Below, piece by piece: positions 1-7,383 of a stretch of DNA of 24,195 nt. This DNA is from an uncultured Clostridium sp. (GTDB taxonomy: Bacteria; Bacillota; Clostridia; TANB77; CAG-508), in assembly GCA_900554175.1 (NCBI GenBank), contig USGK01000022.1, positions 1-24,195 of the forward strand, read 5' to 3'. A program made the translations under genes and the position numbers. Numbering within the stretch: position 1 is the first letter of the stretch; every line of letters starts with the position of its first letter. The notes under the pieces were generated by a model. It saw only the letters and a program-made list of their open reading frames with translations, had not been told where the DNA came from and searched no databases.

Positions 1-2
1 AA

Positions 3-52
3 ATTAAGACATTTTCCTAAATGATTTATTAAGACATTATCATAAATGAATC
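3..52. repeat. Two 25-bp tandem imperfect repeats at the window edge
   Basis: Two adjacent 25-base units (3-27 and 28-52) match at 21 of 25 positions. Both begin ATTAAGACATT and contain TAAATGA. They lie upstream of the rpmH promoter, in the spacer that in this gene order usually separates rpmH from dnaA. The window edge may cut off further units. No TTATCCACA-type DnaA box is visible in them, so an origin role is only inference. Confidence 0.55.
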
Positions 53-83
53 ATAAAAAAATCTCAAAAAATAAAAAAATTAA

Positions 84-112
84 TTGACAATTAAAAAAAA
101 AGATTGTATAAT
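84..112 (+). promoter_or_regulatory. Sigma-A promoter of the rpmH operon
   Basis: Both hexamers are perfect, TTGACA at 84-89 and TATAAT at 107-112, with the ideal 17-base spacer. Transcription should start near 119, giving a leader of about 80 bases before rpmH. This is the strongest promoter in the window, as expected for a ribosomal protein operon. Confidence 0.92.
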
Positions 113-121
113 GTTTACACC

Positions 122-140
122 TGCGTTTTATAAAAGCGCA
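122..140 (+). other. Stem-loop at the 5' end of the rpmH leader
   Basis: TGCG (122-125) pairs with CGCA (137-140), continued by a T-G wobble and three T-A pairs, leaving a three-base loop. The predicted transcription start is only a few bases upstream, so the mRNA would begin almost directly with this hairpin. Such 5'-terminal stems often protect mRNA from decay; that role is inference. Confidence 0.5.
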
Positions 141-198
141 TATTAGTTTTTAGTTAAAAATTATATAAAAAATCAATAAAAATGGAGGTGCTTCAATT

Positions 199-333
199 AT
201 GAAAATGACTTTTCAACCAAAAAAGAGACAGGCAAAAAAGGAACATGGATTCATGAAAAGAATGTCTACAAGATCAGGTAGAAACGTATTAAAAGCTAGA
301 CGTGCAAAAGGAAGAAAGAAACTTTGTGCATAA
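199..333 (+). CDS. rpmH: 50S ribosomal protein L34
   Basis: This 44-residue, very basic protein matches L34 in size and sequence. It starts MKMTFQPKKRQAKKEHGF and carries the family's RMSTRSGR and RRAKGRKKL segments. It is a late-assembling protein of the large ribosomal subunit that contacts 23S rRNA. The start ATG at 199 follows a GGAGGTG ribosome binding site at 184-190. It is the first gene of the operon read from the promoter at 84-112. The end KLCA differs slightly from the commoner KLSA/KLTA. Confidence 0.97.
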   Translation: MKMTFQPKKRQAKKEHGFMKRMSTRSGRNVLKARRAKGRKKLCA

Positions 334-360
334 TTAATAAAAAGTCAATAAATAGCTTAA

Positions 361-406
361 AGTATATAAATTCTGTGTAGACATTGTTCTATGCAGAAAT
401 TATACT
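361..406 (+). other. Long hairpin in the rpmH-rnpA spacer
   Basis: TTCTGTGTAGA (371-381) pairs with TCTATGCAGAA (388-398) over 11 pairs, two of them G-T, around a six-base loop. After a small internal loop, AGTATA (361-366) pairs with TATACT (401-406). There is no following T run, so it is not a normal terminator. It may be an mRNA processing or stability element that sets the ratio of abundant L34 to scarce RnpA. Confidence 0.55.
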
Positions 407-432
407 AATCATTAGCTAAAGGACTGAATTTT

Positions 433-792
433 ATGAAAAAAACAAAAATGTTAAAAAAAAATTATGAGTTTAGAAAAGTTTTAACAAAGGGAAATTATTT
501 TGCTGGTGACTGTATTCAAATAGTAGTATTGAAAAGTAATGGAAATAGATTTTACAAAAACTATAATTACATAGGAATTGCTGTTAATACCAAATTTGGA
601 AAAGCTGTAAAAAGAAATAAAATTAAAAGACTAATAAGAGAAAATTATAAAATTCTCGAAGATAGGCTAGATTCAGGATATAGCTTAGTGTTTCTACTAA
701 GAAAAAATGTAGAAATAGAAAGTATAACATTTAAAAATATATCACAGGATATGGAAAAATTGTTAAAAAAATCTAAAATCATGATAAAGTAG
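433..792 (+). CDS. rnpA: Ribonuclease P protein component
   Basis: The 119-residue basic protein is the RNase P protein subunit, which binds the catalytic RNA and helps it remove 5' leaders from pre-tRNAs. The diagnostic arginine-rich RNR motif is present as AVKRNKIKRLIRE around residues 57-69, and the N-terminus (LKKNYEFRKVLTKG) fits the family's leader-binding face. Length is normal. The ATG at 433 follows a modest AAAGGA site at 418-423. It sits in its usual place between rpmH and yidD. Only seven bases separate its stop from yidD, so translation of the two is probably linked. Confidence 0.95.
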   Translation: MKKTKMLKKNYEFRKVLTKGNYFAGDCIQIVVLKSNGNRFYKNYNYIGIAVNTKFGKAVKRNKIKRLIRENYKILEDRLDSGYSLVFLLRKNVEIESITFKNISQDMEKLLKKSKIMIK

Positions 793-799
793 TAAAAAA

Positions 800-1018
800 A
801 TGAAAAATATTTTAATAAAAGTAATCACATGGTACCAAAAATATATATCTATGTGGTTAGATCATAGAAATATAAAATGTAAATATTACCCTACATGTTC
901 TGAATATACAAAACAGGCAATCCAAAAGTATGGTGCGCTAAAAGGATGTATATTAGGAATATGGAGAATAATAAGATGTAATCCTTTTTCAAAAGGTGGA
1001 TATGATCCATTGAAATAG
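800..1018 (+). CDS. yidD: Membrane protein insertion efficiency factor YidD
   Basis: The 72-residue protein belongs to the YidD (DUF37/Haemolytic) family, small membrane-associated proteins that assist YidC-dependent insertion. It shows the conserved cysteine signature CKYYPTCSEY (residues 27-36) and the C-terminal RCNPFSKGGYDPL. An amphipathic N-terminal segment precedes these. No clear ribosome binding site is visible before the ATG at 800, which lies seven bases after the rnpA stop, so coupling to rnpA translation is likely. The order rnpA-yidD-yidC is standard. Confidence 0.95.
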   Translation: MKNILIKVITWYQKYISMWLDHRNIKCKYYPTCSEYTKQAIQKYGALKGCILGIWRIIRCNPFSKGGYDPLK

Positions 1019-1036
1019 AATATATGGAGGGAATAA

Positions 1037-2005
1037 ATGATAGCATTTTTTGCAAATATATTTGGGTATGCTTTAAACTTTTTATATGAACTGGTTCATA
1101 ACTATGGTTTAGCAATTATTTTATTTTCTATATTGGTAAAATTGTTGTTATTACCTTTATCTATAAAACAACAAAAAGCAATGAAAAAGAGTTCTAAAAT
1201 ACAAGAAGAAATGAAGCAAATTCAATTTAAATATAAAAATGAGCCTGAAAAATTAAATCAAGAAGTAATGAATTTATATAAAAGGGAAAATATGAGTCCT
1301 TTTTCAGGGTGTTTTAGTTCTATTGTGCAAATAATTTTACTTTTTTCAGTATTTTACTTAGTTCGTTCACCACTTACATATATGAGAAAAATTGATTCAA
1401 ACGTAATTAATAAAATGGTTGCAATAGTTCAAGAAAATGGGGCAACAAAAGGATATGAAGAAATTGCAATAATAGACTATGTTAGAAACCTTGAAAGTGG
1501 CGAATCCGTAAGTAAAGAAAGCAATGAAAATAATAATAATATAGAAAATAATGTTAATGAAAATACATCAAACAACGAAAAAGTTGAACATGCTGAAGAA
1601 GAAAAAAAGGAAGATTTTAATGTATATGATTACATTGATGAAATTAATATGAATATGGATTTCCTTGGAATGGATTTAAGTAAAGTTCCAACAAGAGATT
1701 TAAAAGATCCTAAAGTATTCATAATACCTGCATTATATGTTTTAACATCTTTTATATCAATAAGATTAACGACTTCAATTCAAAATAAGAATAAAAAGGC
1801 TAATAGAGGTGAAGAAAAAGTTGGAGAAGAATATGATGCAATGGAACAATCAAATAAAATGATGGCATGGATGATGCCTATAATGTCAATTTCAATTGCA
1901 GTAATTGCACCATTGGGTCTTGCATTGTATTGGTTGATGAACAATATTTTAATGATTGCAGAAAGGCTAATTGCAGATAAATTTTTAAAAGACGATGAAA
2001 ATTAA
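1037..2005 (+). CDS. yidC: YidC/Oxa1 family membrane protein insertase
   Basis: This 322-residue polytopic protein inserts and folds membrane proteins alone or with SecYEG. The first core segment ends KLLLLPLSIKQQK, with Lys at the groove position where many homologues carry Arg. A cytoplasmic charged hairpin (about residues 50-85) follows, then MSPFSGCFSSIVQIILL, and C-terminal segments with MMAWMMPIMS and LALYWLMNN, all typical. Odd: the stretch of about residues 125-225 contains a long, acidic Asn/Glu-rich low-complexity insert (around 155-195) between two membrane segments, longer than in usual Gram-positive YidC. No lipobox is evident. The start at 1037 follows a GGAGGG-type site. Confidence 0.94.
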   Translation: MIAFFANIFGYALNFLYELVHNYGLAIILFSILVKLLLLPLSIKQQKAMKKSSKIQEEMKQIQFKYKNEPEKLNQEVMNLYKRENMSPFSGCFSSIVQIILLFSVFYLVRSPLTYMRKIDSNVINKMVAIVQENGATKGYEEIAIIDYVRNLESGESVSKESNENNNNIENNVNENTSNNEKVEHAEEEKKEDFNVYDYIDEINMNMDFLGMDLSKVPTRDLKDPKVFIIPALYVLTSFISIRLTTSIQNKNKKANRGEEKVGEEYDAMEQSNKMMAWMMPIMSISIAVIAPLGLALYWLMNNILMIAERLIADKFLKDDEN

Positions 2006-2025
2006 AAAAGAGGAGGCAACTAAAA

Positions 2026-2721
2026 ATGCCTAAATGTATAATTTCAGAAGGAAAAACAACAAGCGAAGCGATAGAAAAAGGTTTGAAGGAATTGGGAGTT
2101 TCTAAAGAAAAAGTAGAAATTAAAGTTCTAGAAAACGAAGAAAAAAGAAGTTTTTTTAGTATATTAGCGCCTAGAGTTGTTAAAGTTGAATTAAAATTAA
2201 AAGAAAACGAACTAAAAAGTAACAATGATAATACAGTAAAAAAGGAAAAAATCGAACTATCAGCTCAAGAACTTAAATTAGCTGAAGAAAATGTTAAAAG
2301 ATTTTTAGATGAAATTTTACCTAAAATTGGTAAACAAATTCAGTATCAAGTTAAGCAAGAAGAATATGGTTTAGAAGTTACTATAAATGGTGAAGAATCA
2401 AGTGTTTTAATAGGCTATAGAGGAGAAACTTTATATGATTTTCAAAATATTTTATCTATAGTTTCAAATAAAAATATAGAAAATAAGGTTAGAGTAATTT
2501 TAGACATTGAAAATTATAAAGAAAAAAGAGTAAAAACATTAGAAAATTTAGCTCTAAAGATTGCGAGAAGCGTTGAAAAGACTGGAAAATCAGTTACATT
2601 AGAGCCAATGAAAGCTTATGAAAGAAAAATTATTCATGCAAAATTACAAGACTCAGAAAAAGTTACGACAAAAAGTATTGGTGAGGAGCCAAAAAGAAGA
2701 GTTGTAATATCATTAAAATAA
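2026..2721 (+). CDS. jag: RNA-binding cell elongation regulator Jag (KhpB)
   Basis: The 231-residue protein has the three-part architecture of Jag/KhpB: an N-terminal Jag_N domain (CIISEGKTTSEAIEKGL and SFFSILAPRVVKV, residues 4-60), a KH domain with a VLIGYRGETLYDFQNIL core (about 125-145), and a C-terminal R3H domain whose signature is seen as AYERKIIHAKLQ (about 205-216). In related bacteria it partners KhpA and affects elongation and division by binding RNA. It has a good AGGAGG site and normal length, and is the last gene of the rpmH operon before a strong terminator. Confidence 0.92.
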   Translation: MPKCIISEGKTTSEAIEKGLKELGVSKEKVEIKVLENEEKRSFFSILAPRVVKVELKLKENELKSNNDNTVKKEKIELSAQELKLAEENVKRFLDEILPKIGKQIQYQVKQEEYGLEVTINGEESSVLIGYRGETLYDFQNILSIVSNKNIENKVRVILDIENYKEKRVKTLENLALKIARSVEKTGKSVTLEPMKAYERKIIHAKLQDSEKVTTKSIGEEPKRRVVISLK

Positions 2722-2741
2722 TAACTAAACAAAAATAAATC

Positions 2742-2797
2742 AGAAGTCAAAGTTCCGGTTTAATCTTACTAAAGATTAAGGAATTTTGACTTCTTTT
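2742..2797 (+). terminator. Strong intrinsic terminator between jag and mnmE
   Basis: A 15-pair outer stem (2742-2756 with 2780-2794) is stacked on an 8-pair inner stem (2760-2767 with 2772-2779). A three-base bulge (2757-2759) separates them and the loop is four bases; TTCTTTT follows. Only about 16 bases lie between it and the mnmE ribosome binding site, and I see no convincing promoter there. mnmE may therefore depend on read-through. Confidence 0.85.
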
Positions 2798-2827
2798 GAT
2801 AATATATAAAAATAGGAGGTTTTAAAT

Positions 2828-4205
2828 ATGAGTACTATTGCATCAATATCTACGGCTACACGGAGTTGGTGGAATTGGAATAATAAGGATGAGTGGAGAA
2901 AAATCATTTAAAGTTTTAGAAAGAATATTCGTAGCAAAGAATAAAAAAAATATAGAAGAAATTCAGGGATATACTATTAAATATGGTAATATTGTTGACT
3001 TTTCAAATAATGATGAAATCATAGATGAAGTATTGGTTTCATTCTTTAAAGCACCTAAAAGTTATACAACAGAAAATATGTGTGAAATTAATTCACATGG
3101 AGGTACTGTAGTTGTAAAGAAAATTTTAGATTTATGTTTAAAAAATGGAGCAACACTTGCGGAACCGGGAGAGTTTACTAAAAGAGCTTTTTTGAATGGA
3201 AGAATAGATTTATCGCAAGCAGAGTCAGTTATTGATATTATAAATGCAAAATCAGATAAAGAAGCAAAAGAGGGAATAAAACAGTTAGAGGGATATTTAT
3301 CAAATAAAATAAGAGATATAAAAAGCGATCTATTAGAAATAATGACAAATATTGAAGTATCTATAGATTATCCAGAGTATGATACGCCAGAGGTTTCTTT
3401 TGAAGATTTAAGAAATAAATTAAAAAAAATTAAAACAAACCTTATTAATTTAGAGAAATCATTTGATAACGGAAAACTAATAAAAGAAGGAATTAAAACT
3501 GTAATAATTGGTAAACCGAATGTAGGTAAATCTTCGTTACTTAACTATATTTTAAAAGAAGATAGGGCAATTGTTACAGAATATGAAGGAACAACAAGAG
3601 ATACAATTGAAGAGTTTGTAAATATAAATGGAATACCCCTAAAAATTGTAGATACAGCAGGAATAAGAAAAACTTCCAATGAAGTAGAAAAGATAGGAAT
3701 TGAGAAGTCAAAGAAAATGGCAGAAAATGCAGATTTAATTATTTGTATTTTGGATACAAGTAGAGAGTTAGAAGAAGAAGATTTTGAAATTTTGAAATTA
3801 GCAGAAGAAAAGAAAAATATTTTATTATTAAACAAAATGGATTTAGAAACAAAATTTGATGAAAACAGTGAGTATTTAAAGCATTTTAATAATATTATTA
3901 AAATATCTGCAATAAAACAAGAAGGAATAGAAACCTTATATGAAAAAATCTCTGAAATGTTTAATTTGGCTCAGATTGAGTTAAGTAATGAGGTTATTAT
4001 TACAAATCAAAGACATAAAAATTTGATTGTTAAAGCAATTGAGAATTTAAATGAGGCTGAAAATACCTTGAAAAATAATATGCCAATAGATTTTATCGAA
4101 ATCTATTTAAAAAATGTTTTAGTGAATTTGGGATCTATAACAGGTGAAGAAGCAAGTGAAGAAATTATTAATGAGATATTTTCAAGATTTTGTTTAGGCA
4201 AGTAA
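2828..4205 (+). CDS. mnmE: tRNA modification GTPase MnmE, apparent 1-base frameshift near the start
   Basis: MnmE works with MnmG to modify U34 of certain tRNAs (cmnm5 chemistry). The body shows the N-terminal formyl-folate-binding domain, a GTPase domain with GKPNVGKSS (G1), EGTTRDT (G2), DTAGIR (G3) and LNKMD (G4), and the C-terminal FCLGK with its functional cysteine. The natural start is ATG 2828, 7 bases after AGGAGGT, encoding MSTIASISTA, the expected MnmE N-terminus. One extra base within 2858-2861 then breaks the frame, and that frame stops at 2909-2911. The rest (GVGGIGIIRMSG onward) is in the +1 frame, open from a TTG at 2838 that has no ribosome binding site. Repairing one base would give about 458 residues, the normal length. 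A sequencing error or a real mutation are both possible. Confidence 0.92.
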
Positions 4206-4373
4206 TCACTAGAATGAAAGATAAAAGAAAAATATTACTAAAATGATTAACTTTATATTGAAAAATAAAAAAGTCTTATTTTCGATTTTAAAAGAAATAT
4301 AGAGGTATAAGTTTTATAAGTATTAATTATGAAAATAAAAGACAAAATATAAAATTATGTAAACAAAACATTT

Positions 4374-4402
4374 TTTTCTGTTCCACAGGAAAATGGTAAA
4401 AT
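4374..4402 (+). promoter_or_regulatory. Extended -10 promoter of mnmG overlapping a parS-like site
   Basis: TGG followed by TAAAAT (4397-4402) forms an extended -10 element; the -35 (TTTTCT, 4374-4379) is poor. Within the spacer, 4379-4394 reads TGTTCCACAGGAAAAT, matching the Firmicutes parS pattern TGTTCCACGTGAAACA at 12 of 16 positions. The rest of the spacer between mnmE and mnmG (4206-4373) is A+T-rich and shows only a weak 7-bp stem. Confidence 0.45.
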
Positions 4403-4441
4403 TTGCAAAAGTGAAAATGAAGTAAAATTAGGAGGAGTAAA

Positions 4442-6322
4442 ATGAGTTATTTTGGAGGAGAATATGATGTTGCAGTAATTGGAGCTGGTCATGCAGGATG
4501 TGAGGCAGGATTGGCTGCTGCAAGACTTGGAATGAAAACGTTAGTATTTTCAATAAGCTTAGATGCTGTTGCAAATATGCCATGTAATCCACATATTGGA
4601 GGTAGTTCAAAAGGACATCTAGTAAGGGAAATTGATTGTCTAGGTGGAGAAATGGCAAAAAATATAGATAAAACAATGATACAAATAAAAATGTTGAATA
4701 CATCAAAAGGACCGGCTGTACATTCTTTAAGAGCACAAGCTGATAGAAAAAGATATCAAATGGAGATGAAACATACTTTAGAGAAACAAGAAAATTTGGA
4801 ATTAAAACAAGCTGAAATAACAAAAATAGAATTAAAAGATGGAAAAGTGGATTCAATAGAAACATCAGTTGGAGCAATTTATAAGGTAAAAGCAGTTATA
4901 GTTGCAACAGGAACTTATTTAAAAGGGAAAATATTTATAGGTGAATTTTCGCAAGAAAGTGGACCTGATGGGGTATTTCCAGCTAATAAGTTGTCAGAAT
5001 GTTTAAGAGATTTAGGGGTTAAAATAGTTAGATTTAAAACAGGAACTCCTGCTAGAATAAATAGAAAGAGTATAGACTTTTCTAAAATGGAAGTTCAAAA
5101 AGGTGATGACAATATTGTACCTTTTTCATTAGATGATGAGGTAAAAGATTTTGCTCAACAAGATTGTTATTTGACTTATACTAATGAAGAAACACATAAA
5201 ATAATTAGAGAAAACTTACATAGATCACCTTTATATGCAGGAAAAATAGAAGGAACTGGACCAAGGTATTGTCCATCAATAGAAGATAAAGTAGTAAGAT
5301 TTAGTGATAAGCCAAGACATCAAATTTTTATAGAGCCAATTGGACTAGATACGGATGAGATGTATGCTCAGGGAATGAGTTCATCTCTTCCAGAAGATGT
5401 TCAAATAGCTATGTATAGAACTATTCCAGGATTAGAACATGCGGAATTTACAAGACCTGCATATGCAATAGAGTATGATTGTATCGATCCTGCTGAACTT
5501 AAATTATCTTTAGAATATAAAAAAATAGATGGATTATTTTTTGCTGGTCAAACAAATGGAACATCGGGATATGAAGAGGCAGCTTGCCAAGGGCTTATGG
5601 CAGGAATAAATGCTGCTCAAAAGATAAAAGGAAAAAAGCCTATTGTTTTAGATAGAACACAAGGTTATATTGGTGTTTTAATTGATGATATTGTTACAAA
5701 AGGGACAAATGAACCATATAGAATGATGACTTCAAGAGCTGAATATAGGTTACTTTTGAGACAAGATAATGCAGATTTAAGATTAACAGAAATTGGACAT
5801 GAAATTGGATTAATTTCTGATGAAAGATATAAAAAATTTTTAGTAAAAAAACAAAATATTGAAAATGAAGTTAGGAGACTTAAAAAAACAATTGTTAAAC
5901 CAACAGAAAAAGTAAATGAATTCTTGGAAAAACATGGAACTACTAAACTTTCAACAGGATCTAAGCTTTCAGAACTATTAAAAAGGACAGAAATAACATA
6001 TGAAGATTTAGCGGAAATTGATGAAAATAGGCCAGTATTGACTCTACAAGAAATGGAAGAAGCAGCTATTCAGATAAAGTATGAAGGATATATAAAAATG
6101 GAAGAAGAACAAGTAGAAAAATTTAAAAAAATGGAAAACAAACTTCTTTCCGAAGATATTAATTATTCTGAAATTAAAGGTTTAAGTTTAGAGGCAAGAC
6201 AAAAACTTAATAAGGTAAAGCCTAATTCAATTGGACAAGCTTCAAGAATATCGGGAGTTTCTCCAGCAGATATAAATGTTCTTTTAATATTTTTACAAAT
6301 TAAAAATAATAAAAATGTTTAA
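4442..6322 (+). CDS. mnmG: tRNA uridine-5-carboxymethylaminomethyl modification enzyme MnmG
   Basis: The 626-residue FAD protein is the partner of MnmE in wobble-uridine modification. It begins with the dinucleotide-binding motif VAVIGAGHAGCEAGLAAARLG (residues 10-30), followed by the hallmark MPCNPHIGGSSKGHLVREID (about 46-65). Also typical are GPRYCPSIEDK, the long FAD-binding body and the C-terminal helical domain with GLSLEARQKL and QASRISGVSPADI, which contacts MnmE. Length is normal for the long form. The start at 4442 has an AGGAGGAG site at 4431-4438. It sits in its usual place between mnmE and rsmG, although a 236-base spacer with its own promoter separates it from mnmE. Confidence 0.97.
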   Translation: MSYFGGEYDVAVIGAGHAGCEAGLAAARLGMKTLVFSISLDAVANMPCNPHIGGSSKGHLVREIDCLGGEMAKNIDKTMIQIKMLNTSKGPAVHSLRAQADRKRYQMEMKHTLEKQENLELKQAEITKIELKDGKVDSIETSVGAIYKVKAVIVATGTYLKGKIFIGEFSQESGPDGVFPANKLSECLRDLGVKIVRFKTGTPARINRKSIDFSKMEVQKGDDNIVPFSLDDEVKDFAQQDCYLTYTNEETHKIIRENLHRSPLYAGKIEGTGPRYCPSIEDKVVRFSDKPRHQIFIEPIGLDTDEMYAQGMSSSLPEDVQIAMYRTIPGLEHAEFTRPAYAIEYDCIDPAELKLSLEYKKIDGLFFAGQTNGTSGYEEAACQGLMAGINAAQKIKGKKPIVLDRTQGYIGVLIDDIVTKGTNEPYRMMTSRAEYRLLLRQDNADLRLTEIGHEIGLISDERYKKFLVKKQNIENEVRRLKKTIVKPTEKVNEFLEKHGTTKLSTGSKLSELLKRTEITYEDLAEIDENRPVLTLQEMEEAAIQIKYEGYIKMEEEQVEKFKKMENKLLSEDINYSEIKGLSLEARQKLNKVKPNSIGQASRISGVSPADINVLLIFLQIKNNKNV

Positions 6323-6332
6323 TAGAAATAGG

Positions 6333-6364
6333 TAATCCACAAATCAGTACTAAATTGTGGATTG
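6333..6364 (+). other. Inverted repeat after mnmG with DnaA-box-like arms
   Basis: AATCCACAA (6334-6342) and TTGTGGATT (6355-6363) form a perfect 9-bp stem around a 12-base loop. No T run follows, so it would be a poor terminator. Each arm resembles the TTATCCACA DnaA box (TAATCCACA, one mismatch; CAATCCACA, two). Confidence 0.45.
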
Positions 6365-6383
6365 TTATATGGTAATATTTAAG

Positions 6384-6430
6384 AAAGGAGATATATATAA
6401 GTGAGGTAATCTTATATATACTATAGAAAT
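6384..6430 (+). promoter_or_regulatory. Hairpin between the rsmG ribosome binding site and its start codon
   Basis: The only strong Shine-Dalgarno near rsmG, AAAGGAG (6384-6390), lies 40 bases before the ATG, too far for normal use. Between them TATATATAAG (6392-6401) and CTTATATATA (6411-6420) form a perfect 10-bp stem with a nine-base loop. Folding would reduce the effective spacing to about 11 bases. A second candidate, GAGGT, lies in the loop. No alternative in-frame start is available because the frame has a stop at 6407-6409. Confidence 0.6.
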
Positions 6431-7150
6431 ATGGAAGAGAAATTTGCTAAAGATTTAAAACAATTATCAGAAAAGATAGAAGTAATGTTAAATGAGGAAC
6501 AAATAAATAAATATTATGACTATATGAATTTACTTATTGAATGGAATAACAAAATTAATTTAACAGCAATAACTAGTCAAGATGAAATTATTTTAAAACA
6601 TTTTGTAGATTCAATGACGGTTTTAAGATATTTAAAAGAAGATAAAAGTATTATTGATGTTGGGACAGGTGCCGGATTCCCTGGAGTTCCAATTGCTATT
6701 GTGAACAAAAATGTTTCAATAACTTTGATGGATTCATTAAATAAAAGAATTCTATTTTTAAATGATATTAAAGAAAAGTTAAATTTAAATAATGTAAAAA
6801 CCATTCATTCAAGGGCTGAAGATTTAGGAAGAAACAAATTAAACAGAGAAAAATACGATGTTGCAATATCAAGAGCTGTTGCAAATCTTACCACTCTTTC
6901 AGAATATTTACTTCCTTTTGTTAAAGTAGGAGGAAAATGTATATGTATGAAAGGAGCTAATGTCCAAGAAGAAATTAATGAAAGTAAAAAAGCAATACAA
7001 GTTTTAGGAGGAAAAATAGAAAAAATTGATGAATTTTGTTTACCAGGCACTGATATGAAAAGAAATATTATAGTTATTAGAAAAATTAATCAAACAGATA
7101 AAAAATATCCAAGGAAAGCAGGAATACCTTCTAAAGAACCTATAAAATAG
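6431..7150 (+). CDS. rsmG: 16S rRNA (guanine-N7) methyltransferase RsmG
   Basis: RsmG (GidB) methylates N7 of a conserved guanine in the 530 loop of 16S rRNA using S-adenosylmethionine. The 239-residue protein shows the cofactor motif DVGTGAGFPGVPIAI (about residues 76-90), the preceding NLTAITSQDEIILKHFVDS, the RAEDLG segment and the AISRAVANL motif. It ends with the family's YPRKAGIPSKEPI. Length is normal. It follows mnmG as usual and ends at a strong terminator. The start at 6431 relies on the unusual hairpin-separated ribosome binding site described above. Confidence 0.96.
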   Translation: MEEKFAKDLKQLSEKIEVMLNEEQINKYYDYMNLLIEWNNKINLTAITSQDEIILKHFVDSMTVLRYLKEDKSIIDVGTGAGFPGVPIAIVNKNVSITLMDSLNKRILFLNDIKEKLNLNNVKTIHSRAEDLGRNKLNREKYDVAISRAVANLTTLSEYLLPFVKVGGKCICMKGANVQEEINESKKAIQVLGGKIEKIDEFCLPGTDMKRNIIVIRKINQTDKKYPRKAGIPSKEPIK

Positions 7151-7156
7151 TTTTTT

Positions 7157-7199
7157 AACCGTAATAAAAGTAAAAATAATACTTTTTTACGGTTTTTTT
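7157..7199 (+). terminator. Intrinsic terminator after rsmG
   Basis: AACCGTAA (7157-7164) pairs with TTACGGTT (7187-7194) and AAAAGT (7166-7171) with ACTTTT (7181-7186), with one bulged base and a nine-base loop. A run of seven T follows, overlapping the stem end. It closes the mnmG-rsmG unit. Confidence 0.88.
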
Positions 7200-7225
7200 G
7201 TGGAACATTATTCCAATTGTTCCAC
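7200..7225. promoter_or_regulatory. Inverted pair of parS-like half-sites upstream of parA
   Basis: GTGGAACA (7200-7207) and TGTTCCAC (7218-7225) are perfect reverse complements separated by ten bases. Each equals a half of the parS core bound by ParB in Firmicutes, but here the halves face outward rather than abutting. With the site at 4379-4394, three copies of this octamer lie within about 3 kb beside parAB. Binding is inference. Confidence 0.4.
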
Positions 7226-7350
7226 GGAGCAAGTGATTGAGGAATGTATTTTCGACATTATTCGACAAAATAAAAATCAAGTACCATTTTCAAAAGAATA
7301 ATAAGTTATAAAAAATTTCATAACTAATAATTATATGACGACAAAAACAT

Positions 7351-7375
7351 ATAAAATTTTACATGAAAATTTTAT
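7351..7375. promoter_or_regulatory. Perfect palindrome before the parAB promoter
   Basis: ATAAAATTTT (7351-7360) and AAAATTTTAT (7366-7375) form a 10-bp perfect inverted repeat with a five-base centre, eight bases before the -35. It looks like a dimeric repressor site. The rest of the roughly 300-base spacer (7151-7452) holds the rsmG terminator, the half-sites, a TTCGACA direct repeat (around 7251-7266) and a weaker palindrome at 7304-7325. Confidence 0.4.
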
Positions 7376-7383
7376 AAATTTTA

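Noticed and set aside
2838..2867. mnmE starting at TTG 2838
   Set aside because: It lacks a ribosome binding site and the residues it adds do not look like an MnmE N-terminus, whereas ATG 2828 gives the expected residues before a one-base shift.
4428..4877. Leu-rich 149-residue frame opposite mnmG
   Set aside because: It is antisense to the strongly conserved FAD-binding start of mnmG, with no ribosome binding site.
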